From Rhea pennata (lineage: Eukaryota; Chordata; Aves; Rheiformes; Rheidae), in assembly GCF_028389875.1 (NCBI RefSeq), contig NC_084668.1, positions 17,999,993 through 18,063,992 on the forward strand: 64,000 nt of DNA. The letters run 5' to 3'. Position 1 is the first letter of the stretch. The number at the start of each line of letters is the position of its first letter. Under the pieces are notes generated by a model, which ran no database searches, was not told the DNA's origin, and saw only the letters and a list, made by a program, of their open reading frames with translations. The translations under genes and the position numbers were made by a program. Of the stretch, positions 47,301 to 59,300 are shown piece after piece.

Positions 47301-50300
47301 CAGCCAACCCCCAGCCAGAAGGTGAGCGAGCTCAGAGGCTCGGGAGCCCGAGCCAGCCGGGGTGGCAGCAGGGCCCCGCGCCAGGTGCTGTGGTGCTCCA
47401 GCACAGTCCTGCCACTGCCTCCCAGCATGTCCACATGCCCCCACCCCAAGCCCAGGCAGTGCTGTGCTTGCAGAGCGCATGTGCTGAGTTGTCCCTTGGA
47501 GGCCACATGAGCCATGAGGCCCCTGAGTAGGGGAGAGTGGCTGGCGTTCGCCGCAGGCCATGGGAGTGCAGCTGCCAGGCTGTGCACCCAGTGGGACAGG
47601 CGGCCAGGAGCCCTGGGCTCACAGAGCTGCAGCTCTGCACTTTACAGGAATGTGACATGCCCACCTTAGGGGCACCCCTGTCACACCACCCAGGCTGAAG
47701 TGAGCTGCTTGGGTGCAGAGGACATGCTATGGTGCAGCAGACAGGGTGACAGGGGACGTGTAGGGGAAATATTGCTAATTCCCCCCCACCGGGCTACAGG
47801 AAAGCAAGAGGAGAAGCTTTGCTGAGCACCCTGCAGACACAAGCAGGTGGTGCTCCAGGATGCTGCTGGGACAACCTGGGTGGCTTCCTGGTGGCAGAGC
47901 CCCGGTTCCCAGCCTCAGGGTCAGGGCATACAGGCAGCAAGGACTTGGGCAGGGGACCCTGGCCAGCCAGGGTTAGTGCCAGGAACAGCCATACCCAGCT
48001 GCAGAGATGGGCACCAGCAAACTGGCCCTGAATCCTGGGCAGCCCTGGTGCCCCCTGCACCCTCCCTTGGAGGGCAGGAGGATGCCAGAGAGGGGCTGGC
48101 ACCACTCCCTCCACCGGAGGCTGGGGAACCTGGGGCTGCTCCCCGTGGCAGAGGGGTGCGCAGCTGGGGCAGAGGAGCCTCTCACCTTGCAGGCTCCCCC
48201 TACAGATGCCTGGGGGAGTGGGGGCTCTCCAGCCCTGGGGGAGCCGGAGTGACCCTGTCTCTGCCCACAGTGTCCTGGAGGAAGGACGGGGTCCCGCTGA
48301 GGAGCAGCACCGCGCGCCCCATCAAGGCGGAGGGCGAGCGTCATACCCTGCTGGTCAGGAGCGCCCGGGTAGCCGACGCCGGGCTGTACACGGTCACGGC
48401 GGCCAACGAGGTGGGGGCCACCTGCTGCAGCGCCATCCTCAGCGTGCGGCCCGGTGAGTGCCGGCCGGCCGGGCGGCGGGAGCAGGGCCTGGCGGGGCGG
48501 GCCGGGCCGGGCCGCGCCAGGGCTCCCCCCGGCTGGGGCGGGCGGCCGGCGCTGCAGCGGGCTGGCTGCCAGCTCAGCCTCTGCTGTCACTGGGAAGAAA
48601 CCGGCTTCCTTACCCTACAAGGCTCGGTCTGAACCAGGGCAGCTGACGCGCTGCCGGCAAGCGCGCAGGGACCCCGCCGGGCCGCGGCGGGGTCAGGCCC
48701 GAGCACCCGCCGCGCTCCCCTCGGGTTCCCCGGCTGCCGCCGCGCCCCGCCCGGGCACCCCCGCCCGCTGCGGCGGCCTGGGGGGCTGCGAGAGCGCGGG
48801 ACAGCCGGCGCTGCCGCCCGAGGGTGCCCGGGCCGGGGTGCCGGCACCCCTGCGGCCAGGCCGGGCTGCCGCCGCCCCGCCGCTGCCGCTGCGCCGGGGG
48901 CGCGGGGACCGGCGAGCCGCAGCCCCCCCGGGGGCCGCCGGGCGCGGCGCCGGCGCTGGGGCGGGGGCGGCGCGGGCTGGGCCCTGCCCCGCGCTGCTGG
49001 CCCGGCCCCGGGGGGCGGGCGGCGGCGGCGGCCCGGGGCGGCGCTCGGGCGAGGAGGGCGCAGGCGGCGCTGCCCGCTGGAGGCGCGCCCGGCGCCACCG
49101 GCACCGGCACCGGCACCGGCACTGCGGTTCGGCTCGGGGAGGCGCCGGCGGGGGCTGCTGCGGCGGCGCCCCGCGGTGAGTGCGGGGCATCGGGGGGCGG
49201 GGGGCGGCCGGGCTCGCCGCGGTGCCCCCGGCCGCGACCGGGGTGTGGGGAGCCGGGGGTCCGGCCTGCTCCCCCCCTCCCCGCCCCGCTCTCCGCCCTC
49301 GTCCTACCCCCGGCGCATCCCGCGGGGCGCCGAGCCGCGGCCGGTGCCCGGGGCACCCTGCCCGCCTGCCGCTGCGGCTCGCTTGCAGCTCCCGGTAAGG
49401 GGATCTGCCACGGCGGGGGCGGGGGGCCGGTCCAGCAGCCAGGCTGGAGGGGCGCCAGCACCCTGACCTCCCGGGCAGGGCTCTGCGAGCCGCACGCCAC
49501 TGCCCAGCTCTCCCCACCCGTCCCCCGGCACGGTGGGCCCCACTCCGCAGCGTCTTGCAGCCGTGCCCCCCAGCTTCGCCACCCCATAGCCGCTGTGCAC
49601 GTGCCTACGCTGGCTCCCCGCACAGGCGGCTGCGGGCCCCCTAGCACCCCCGGCGCGGGCGGCCGCGCTGGGAGAGGAGCGCAGCTGCCAATGTCACCTT
49701 CAACCCTTCCCGGCTCGAGGCAGGGGCAGCCATTCCGGGAATCCGGGTAGCTTAAGGATGGGAGCGTGGCCTGCTGCGTAAGAGCCACTTGAGCCCTGCT
49801 GTTGCCTCGAGGGATATCGGGTCCCCTTATCATCCCATGGAGTGCTTCTCACTCCCTCCCCCTGCACAGCTCGGCACCCCTTCGCTGCTGGGCCCTGGCT
49901 GCTTCTGCACCGATCCCCGGCAGGATGCACCGTGGGATGGGTGTCTCTGGGGCCCCCGGGGTGCAGGGTTGCGGGGAGGGGTGTCCTGGTCTGCTTTCCC
50001 AGCTCTGACGCATGCCAGCTCCTTATCCAGCCTCTTCCCTGTGCTAGCTCCTGCCGTGGAGAGGCATGGGAACTTGGCCCCCCCCCTCGGCCAGGTCAGC
50101 CCCATCACATCGGATGAGGAGTACCTGAGCCCCCTGGAAGAGTTCCCTGACACTGGGACCCCTCAGCATCGGCTGACCATGAAGCTGCAGCCCAGAGCAG
50201 AGCATGGGGTTGCCCGCAGCTCCCTGGAGACCAGCTTCAAGGCTGCACCCACCTTTGAGGTGAGCTGACCCCCCGCCCCCGGGCCTGGCAGAAAGGGGCC

Positions 50301-53300
50301 ATGCCCTGTGACTGCGGCCACATGGTCCCCGTGCAGGAGATGCCGGGTCAGGCTTTCCTACCGTGCGTCGGTCCTGCCTAGGGTGCTCGGTGTCGACTCC
50401 ACATGCTCTGGGCAGCCTGCTCCCGGGCAGCTCCCTCGGCACCTGCGGTGCTCCGGGGCCGCTGTTGCGGCAGTGGACCTGTGACCCTAGGTGCAGTGAC
50501 GGGGACGCGTGACCCGGGGCGCGGGCGGGTGCTGGCTGCTGTCTAAGCCCCCATTTCCCCAGGTGGCCCTGTCGGACCAGTCGGTGCTAGAGGGGCAGGA
50601 TGTCAGCATGAGCGTCCGCGTCCGTGGGGAGCCCAAGCCCATCATTTACTGGTGAGTGCCCACGCTCGCTGGGTCGCGGCAGGGCTCGGCAGGGAGGAGG
50701 TGGGCACGGAGACCTCCCTGTTTGGGGGCTGCCAGCTCGCAGCAGCCCCAAGGCAGGCAGCTGCAGTCCAGAGGAGGGCTGGGGCTGGATGAGATGGGGA
50801 CCTTCTTGGGACAGCCAAGCCGGGTCTGCTTGTGATAATCCCGCTCTCCCCTCGTTCCCCCGGCCAGGCTGAGGAACCGGCAGCCGGTGAAGTACGGACG
50901 CCGGCACCACGCGGAGGAGGCAGAGGGGGCCAGGGGGCTCTTCACGCTGCACATCCTGGCGGTGGAGCGCACCGACACTGGTTTCTACACCTGCAAGGCC
51001 GTCAACGAGTATGGCATGAAGCAGTGCGAGGCCAAGCTGGAGGTCAGAGGTAAAGCTCCCAGCGCGTGTCACTCCTGGCCGTGAGAGGCCAGCTGCCTGC
51101 ACGAGCTGGGTCGGGACGGGGCCGCTGCAGACCCCCTTCCCAGCAGGGCTGCCAGGAGCAGGGGCAGAGCCAGCCTGTCCTTTCCTGCCATGGCACAGCA
51201 GGCTGAAGCAAAGGAAAGCCTCAGCTTTCCTGTGGCATGACCTGCGTGCCTGGCCCTGCCTGGGACCAGCACTTCCCCCGGGGCTCTTAACCTGGGTCCT
51301 GCTGCCCGGCTTCGCCTGGGCCCCGGCCTGACCCAGAGCCTGCTGCTCTCCGTGGCCTGGTGTCCCGCCGTGTTCCCCCGTCCCCACGCAGTGTCCGTGG
51401 CTGGGACTGCGTCCCTGCTGTGCGGAGGGCTGATGCCCTTGGCAGCCCTGCAGGGGAGACCTCCCCAGCGTGCTGACAGCTCCATCTCTCCCTGCCCCGG
51501 CAGCCTGCAAGCCGTGTGCCCAGCCGTGGGACGGCTTGGAGATGTCCCCTCCCTGCTTATTGTCCTCTCCCAGCACAGTGCAGGTCCTGCCCGTATGCAC
51601 ATGTGCAGCCCACAGCCCTTTGCAGCCCCCCGAGCCCCGCGGCGGGCTCAGGCCTCCTCCCAGGTGCTCTAATACAATGTGTGCAGATGGGGAGCTCAGG
51701 ACCAAGGGCCAGGCTCTTCTCTGCGTCCCCAGAGACCGGGGAAGGAGCCTGCGGGGATGAGCGATGTTGTCTTCCTTCTCTCGCCCTCTGCTTTGTGTGC
51801 CTTGCTGCCCCCGGTCCTCCCTGCTGCCACCTGCCTGAGCCCCCCCGGCCATGCCGTGCCGCCCCTGCACTGCTTGCACCCCAGCGAGGGGGCCCTTCGC
51901 TCCGCAGCCCCTGCCGACACCCTGCTGAGAGCCTCTGGCCGAGCGCAGCAGCGCGGCGAGGGCGGGGGGAGCAGCGCGGGAGCAGGGGCGCGGGAGAGGC
52001 GCTGGGCCAGGCCAGGGGCGGCACGCTGCCCGTGGCGTGCGGCTCCGCGCGGCGCTGCCTGCCGGCGCCCGCCCCGTGCCAGCGCCGGCGTGCGCGCGCG
52101 TGCCGGCCCCGTCTCCGCTGCACTAACCCTTCCGCTTGCTGACTGCGGTTTTTGTCTGTACGCAGGGGGAGTACGATAAGGGGGTGCATCTGTCAGAGCC
52201 GCGGCCGCGGGGCTCTTAGTTGGACACCTCTTAGGCAGTGGACCTCACCTTGCGTTATTACCTTCTGCTCCATCCGCCGCCTCGTCCTGGACGCACCGCG
52301 GGGCCGCGCGGGCCCTCAGCCGCGGGCACGGGCTCGCTGGACGGCGGGGGGCGGCCGGGCGGCGGGGCGGGGGAGCCGCGGGGTAGCACCGGGCACCCCC
52401 CGAGCCGGGCCAGGGCGGCCGTACGACGCTGTCTTGTCTCTCGCTCTGTCCGTTTGTCCGTGTCTGTGTGTCCTGCTGCTCCTCTCCTCACTGCCAGGGG
52501 AAGGGGAGCGGGGAGCTTGGCCCGTGGCCGCCCCCGCGGGGACGGTGCCGTAGGGAGGGGGCCTGGCGTGGTGGCAGTTCCAGAGCGGATGAGAGCCCCG
52601 GGGACCCCCGCGTGCGGCTCCCTGCCCCGGCCGCAGCGGGGAGAGAGGGCCTTGGCCCCTTTGCCTTCGCGACGTCCCTCGCAGCCCGGCTGCGTCCCCG
52701 GGGCTCAGGACCGCCGGGTGCCCCCCGGCTCCGGGTTTCTCCCCCTCCCCAGTGGGGCTTGGCGGGGGGAGGGCTGCGAAGCCGTGACCCTTTTTGTAGC
52801 TCTAATAAAATCTGTTTGGTAAAGCGCTGTGTGGTGTGTTCCTGGCACGGACACCTCCCTTCACACCCGGTCCCCCGCCCCGGCCCTCGGCCCCCGGCTC
52901 AGCTCTGCTTCCACCCCTCGCCTCCACCTCCTCCCCGCTGCACCGCGCCGCCCCCCGCGCCTGCGCCCCCCGCCTCTCTGCCCGCGGCGCCGGGCCCCGT
53001 CCCCGCATGCCCCCGTCGCCGCCACCGCCCACGGTTGCTTTTCAGTTGCTGAGACGCGTCTCTCTTTCTCTCTCTCTCTCCCCCCTTCCCCGGGCAGCTC
53101 GCCCCGAGTGCCAGTCCCTGGCCATCGTGGCGCCCCTGCAGGACGTGGTGGTCGGGGCGGGGGAGCTGGCGCTCTTTGAGTGCCTGGTGGCTGGCCCGCC
53201 AGACATGGACGTGGACTGGCTGTCGCGGGGCCGGCTGCTCCAGCCCGCCCTGCTCAAATGCAAGATGCATTTTGACGGGCGCAAGTGCAAGCTGCTGCTC

Positions 53301-56300
53301 ACCTCCGTGCACGAGGACGACAGTGGCATCTACACCTGCAAGCTCAGCACCGCCAAAGGTAAGCGGCGGCCACGCAGCCCGCAGCGGGTCTAGCTCGGGG
53401 CCCGGCCGTGGCGTGGCGTTGGGGGAGGTCAGCCCCCCCTCTGGAGCCCACAGGCTTGGGGCTCCGGCCCCACAGAGTGCAGCTGGAGAGGAAGACTTAG
53501 TGGGTGATTTCTGCCCCTGGGAGCTGGGAAGCATGTCTGTCTTTCCCCAGTGTGTGCTCATCCTTGGGCTCTCCAGCACCCTCAGGGGGATGGCTGCACT
53601 CGGTCCCAGCACCCTGAGCCCACCCCAGGCCGCCCCTCTGCCAGCATGCACATGGCTCCCAGAAAAGCAGGGGGGGAAGTTCATACCCTGGCTGTGCAAG
53701 GCGCCCGAGGCTGCCTGTCCTCCTTTGCCGCAGCTGTACACAGCCCCAGGGCCCAGCTGCCCTCCTCTCCCAGCAGCTCAGCTCCGGGTGCCCACATCTC
53801 CCTGCTGGCCTGCGAGGTGGCATGGGGAGCAGGCCATGTGTGCCGTGCCCCTGGCTGCGGCTGCGGATGAGCAGCAGGGTCCAGCGCCCGCACACGCCCA
53901 GCAGCCCCGTCCTGCATCCCCCCTCTGCGCCCGTGCACTCGCACAGCCTCTGCCTCCAGAGCTCAGTCCCGCCAGGCTCCCTCTGCATGGCAGCCAAGGG
54001 TCCCTTTCCCGTGTCCCGTCCCCAGCCTGCCCCTGCAGCCTTTCGGCAGAACCTGGGCTGCTGAGGGTGCAGGAGGCAGCTCTGCTCCTGCCGGCAGCGC
54101 CTGGCTCTGCTGCATCCCACCCCAGAGGGGGACACCCGGCTGCAGAGGCCAGGACACACTGGGGTTTGAAGCGCAGGAGCAGTCTGGGGCCTGGGGAGGT
54201 GAGACTGTGCCTGAGCATGGTGTCTCTGGCACAGAGCCTGTGCCAAGCCCCTTGCTGCCCAGGCAGGCATCTCCTGGTGCCGCCTGCTCCAGGATCGCTG
54301 CCCTGTCCCAAGGGCATAGGGCAGCCTCTGGCCCTGCTGGACAGCTGGCACCTGCACTGGCATGAAGAACGAAAGGGGCACCCACCTGCCAGCAGAGCCT
54401 CAGCCCTGAGCGCAGGGGCCTTGCACGCACACACGTGCACTCAGGGCTCCTGGGGAATGCACGAACGCACACCCTGTGCAGGGACAGGGCCTTGCACTCG
54501 GCACACCAGGGCTCAGCCCCACTGCCTGGGTGCCCACAGAGGCAGGCGGGTGTTTGTACTCGGGTACAAGCAGGCCCGCGGTGGCTGCCGGGCTGCAGCT
54601 CGCCCACGCTGTGCCTGGAGCACCCACGGTCACGCACCGCTTCTTGCCTGCCCCAGCCCCTTCGCTCGGGGGCCGGCAGCGCCGGGGCTCATGCCTGCCT
54701 GCTCTCCTTGCAGACGAGCTGACCTGCAGCGCCCGGCTGACGGTGCAGCCCTCTGTCCAGCCGCTCTTCACACGCAAGCTGGAGGATGTGGACGTGGTGG
54801 AGGGGCGGACAGCACGCTTTGACTGCATGATCAGCGGGACTCCCCCGCCAACGGTCACCTGGACCCACTTTGGTAATCCCCCAAGCCCGGGACTCACCCA
54901 GGGCTCTGCTCCAGGATCCTCCATCCCCATCCCTCTTGGGGCCTGCATCCCCAGTTCCAGCCCTGCATGGAGATCCCAGCACTCCCAGCCTGTCTCCTGG
55001 CTGCCTCTTGGCCATGCTGCTGGCTGTGCAGGGAGGAAAAGGAGCCCTGCAAGGTGCTGGGTTCCTCTCAGGGGTTACTAAGGGCTCTGCCCTGCTTCTG
55101 CCCAGCCTGGGGCTGTCAGGAGGGTGCTGATGCCACGTGCGTGTCTCCATGCAGGGCAGCCGGTGCAGGAAGGGGAGAATGTGCGGATTCAACAGGATGG
55201 GGGGCTGTACTCGCTGGTCATCGTGCATGTGGGCAGTGAGGATGAGGGGCACTACACGGTCACCGCCAAGAATGCCCACGGCCACGTCGAGTGCTCTGCC
55301 GAGCTCTACGTGGAGGAACCACGGCCCTCTGCGGCTTCCCAGATGTAAGAGCCAGGATGGGGATCTCCAGGAAGAGGGGAATGGACTCCCTGGGATGGAG
55401 GGAACTGCATCCTTCCTGCTGCTGTCCTGTGGGATTTGGGGGACAACGGGCTTGTGCAAGAACTGGGGAAATTCCCAGGTGTGCCTGGGCCACGCTTCCC
55501 TCCCAACAAGCCTGGGGCTGTCCTTGTCCCCACCCCAACACAGCCCTTCTCTTGCTTGGGAAGTGCACCCACAGGATGCCCTCCCATGTAATATCCGAAG
55601 GCTTTGTGACCTTCTGGGGATGCTCCCAGCCCCTCTCATAGCATGTCCCTGCCCCAGTCACACTTCTGGCAATGCTGGTGCTCATCATGAAGCGTATGTG
55701 AGCCTGGAGAGCCCCGCGGTGGGCTGGGCTGGGAGAACCCTGCCTGCACCTCACACAGAGCCCATGTGTTGGTGGTTGCAGCTCCAAGCTGGAGAAGATG
55801 CCATCCATCCCAGAGGAGCCAGAGCAGGCAGAAAACGAGGTGGAGTGCTTCACCATGCCCGACTTCCTCAAGCCGCTGCACAACCTGGATGTGGTGGAGT
55901 CCAAGGAGGCAGTGCTGGAGTGCCAGGTGGCCGGGCTGCCCTACCCCTCCATCACATGGTTCCACAACGGCTCCCGCATCGACAGCACTGACGACCGCAA
56001 GATAATGCAGTGTAGGGCTCCCTGCCGCCCTCCCTGCGCACCCGGGCCGCTTGTGTCATGGCAGGGCTGGCAGTGCTTGGCACCGGGGCCCCATGTGCCA
56101 GCGGGCTTGGCACCGGGGCTCCATGCAGGAGGCCCTTCCAGCACCGCGGTGGCACCAGCACCAGCCTGGGGTGGAGGGAGTGGGGACAGTGCAGCCCTTC
56201 AGCCATGCCCACAGCCCCCGCAAGAGGAGGCATCACCTCCTAAACTTTCACATCCCGCTCTGCATGCTGATTTCCCAGCCTGACTGGCTTGCTGGGAAGG

Positions 56301-59300
56301 TAGCTCTGTGCCGCTTTGCTGATGGGGATCTTCCCTCCCTGTATCCCACCCCATACCCCAACAGATAAGGATATCCATCGCTTGGTGTTCACGGCTGTCA
56401 GCCATGCGCATGCCGGTGTCTATAAAAGCGTCATTGCCAACAAAGTAGGGAAGGCCACATGCTACGCACACCTATATGTAACAGGTAAGGAGTAGGCACC
56501 ACTGGGGCTTCACAGCTACTCGCTGCCACCCCACCAGGCTGTGCCTCGAGGGTCTGTGTCCTTTAGCAAGATCATGGGGTCAGAACACGGGATAATTCAA
56601 GTTGGAAGGGACCTCACGAGGTCCCTGCTGCCTCCTGCTCAAAGCAGGATTCGTTATGCAGTCCTTACCTTGCAGGGTCTTGACCCATCCCCGGCCCGCA
56701 AGTGCCACTTGGTACTTGCTGTCAGCACAAACCCCCCAGTCCCTGCCAGGCTGAGCCCCCAGCAGTGCCTGAGGTCTCCAGTGAGGGTCACTGGCCCAAT
56801 CTGTCCCCTCCAGAGAGGGGATGCCATGTCTCCCTGGCAGAAGGCAAATCCTGAAGTGCTGCTAGCATTGGCCATGCCAGAGCGCAGGCCTGGTGGTGGA
56901 TGGATGTTTCCCAGTAGCTGACACCCCTGCCTGCCTCTCCCATGCAGATGTGGTGCCAACCCCCCCAGATGGGCCACCCACCGTGGCCTCAGTGACTGGC
57001 AGATCCATCACGCTGACATGGAACAAGCCCAAATGGCTGGACACCGCCATAGGTGAGGGGGCCGGAGTGGGCAGGGGTGTTCAGCAGTGTGATGGGGTGC
57101 ACGGGCAGGCTTGAGGCTGGGGGTTGTGCACTGACCCTCTCCCTGCACAGACCCGGCCTCGGTGACCTACATGGTACAAATGCAAGTGCTGGGCACAACA
57201 CAGTGGATGGTGCTGGTGACTGGTGTGCGGGACACCACCTACACAGTGCACAGGCTCACCAAGGGTGCCCAATACCTCTTCCGTGTCATCACTGCCACGC
57301 CCAAGACCAACAGCAAGCCCTCCCCACCTGTGGGGCCCGTGCAGCTCCTGGATCGGGGTGAGACGGGCAGTGGGGAGGGGCCGGGGTGCTGGGATGGAGG
57401 GGCAGGACACAGAGGGGTCTCCATCCCCAGGTGATGTGATATCTGGAGGTGGTGGTGATGATGTGTATGGCAGGTCCCTACCTGGAGGAGGCCCCAGTCA
57501 TCTTGGACAAGCCAGACTTGGTGTATGTGGTAGAGGGGCAGCCAGCCTCCATCACCATTACCATCAACCATGTGGAGGCCACCGTCACCTGGAAGAGGTA
57601 GGACATGATGCTGTGCCCATCTTCTGCCCCATGCCCAGTATCACCTCACGCAGTGCACAAAGGGGGTCCCACACCAGCTGCCCATTTAGTCCTTAGCTGG
57701 GGAGTCCTCTGCTAGGGCTAGCCGGCCATGCCAGAAGGTGATATCCAGGGCTGTGTGGAGCTGTCAGGGGGTGGGAGCTGTCTAGGGGGTGCTAGGTGTT
57801 GAGAGCTGTCCAGGAAGCAGAGCTAGCTATGGGGTGCAAGCTATTTGTGGAGGCTACAGAGAACAACAAGGTAGAGTCTGTCTGTGGGTCTGTCTGTGGG
57901 TCCTGGCTGTGGGTCAGGAGCTGGCCACAAAGCTGTGGGTCTGGAGCTGCTGTGGAATTGTGGTTTGGGAGGTGGCCATGGGGCAGTGAGGTGGAGCTGT
58001 CTATGGGCCTGCAGGTGGGAGCATCAAATTGGCTGGGAGGTGGCCATGGGGCAGAACGTGGGGCAGGGCTGGCGGCAGGCTGATGGTGTGTGCCCACAGG
58101 GATGGGGTGGCGCTGGAGCAGGAAGGCATGTGCGAGGTGATAATGCTGGATGACGACCAACACTGCCTGCGGCTGCGGCAGGTGGGCTGTGGGGCCGTGG
58201 GGCCGCTCACCTGCGAGGTGAGCAACCGCCACGGCGCTGCCCACTGCACCCTCCACCTCTGCCTCGCAGGTAGGTGCCCCCGAATCGCCCCATGATGCTC
58301 CATGCCTGTGTGCCGTGGGGGTGGCCTGCGCACCATGCCCCACGCCCAGGTACCCTGGATTAGCATTGCCCCATGATGCCCCTTGCCCACGTGCCATACT
58401 GGGCACTGCTGCATACCTGTACGTGATGGGGTGGCACTGCTCCACGGTGCTCTGTGCCCACGAGCCTTGGGGGACCACAGCACAAAGCTCCTTACCTGCA
58501 TCACTGCTCCACAGGAGCCCGCGTCCATGTGTAATGGGGACATGCTGCCCCATTGAGCCCCACGCTACATGCTGTGGAGTGGCACTGCCCCATGGCACAC
58601 CACACTCATGCCCTGGGGTATGACTGCCACAGGTGTACCCCTGCCCCATGGTGCCCCAGGCTCATGCCATTGGGGCATTGCCCCACAGTGCCCCACAGCC
58701 ATGTGCACTGGGGTGCAACTGCCCCATGATAGTCCCTGCCCCTGTGCTCTGGGCTGGCGTTGCCTCACAGTGCTCCACAGCCATACACCATGAGGGCAGC
58801 ACCCCACAGTGCCCCACGCCTGTGCCAGAGGGGTGGCACTGCCCAGTGGTGCCCCACGCCCCTTCTCTCGGCAGAGGCGCCGCGCTTTGAGTCCATCATG
58901 GAGGACATTGATGCCCAGCAAGGCGAGACGCCACGCTTTGCTGTGGTGGTAGAGGGCAAGCCACTGCCAGACATCATGTGGTATAAGGTGGGTTGCTACT
59001 CAGAAAAAAATCCTTCCTGCTGAGGGATGGCATGAGGCCCCCTGAACCCACTGTCACCCCCAGGATGGAGAGCTGCTGGAGGAGAGTAGCCACCTGAGCT
59101 TTGTGTATGAGGACAACGAGTGTTCCCTGGTGGTGCTGGGCGCCGTTGAGTCTGACAGTGGGGTCTACACCTGCACGGCCAGGAACATCGCTGGGGAGGT
59201 GTCTTGCAAGGCCGAGCTCATGGTGCACACAGGTATGGTCGGGCCAGACCTGCAGCACCCTCTCCTGTGCCCCAGCCCTGCAGGGCAGGTACTTTGGTAC

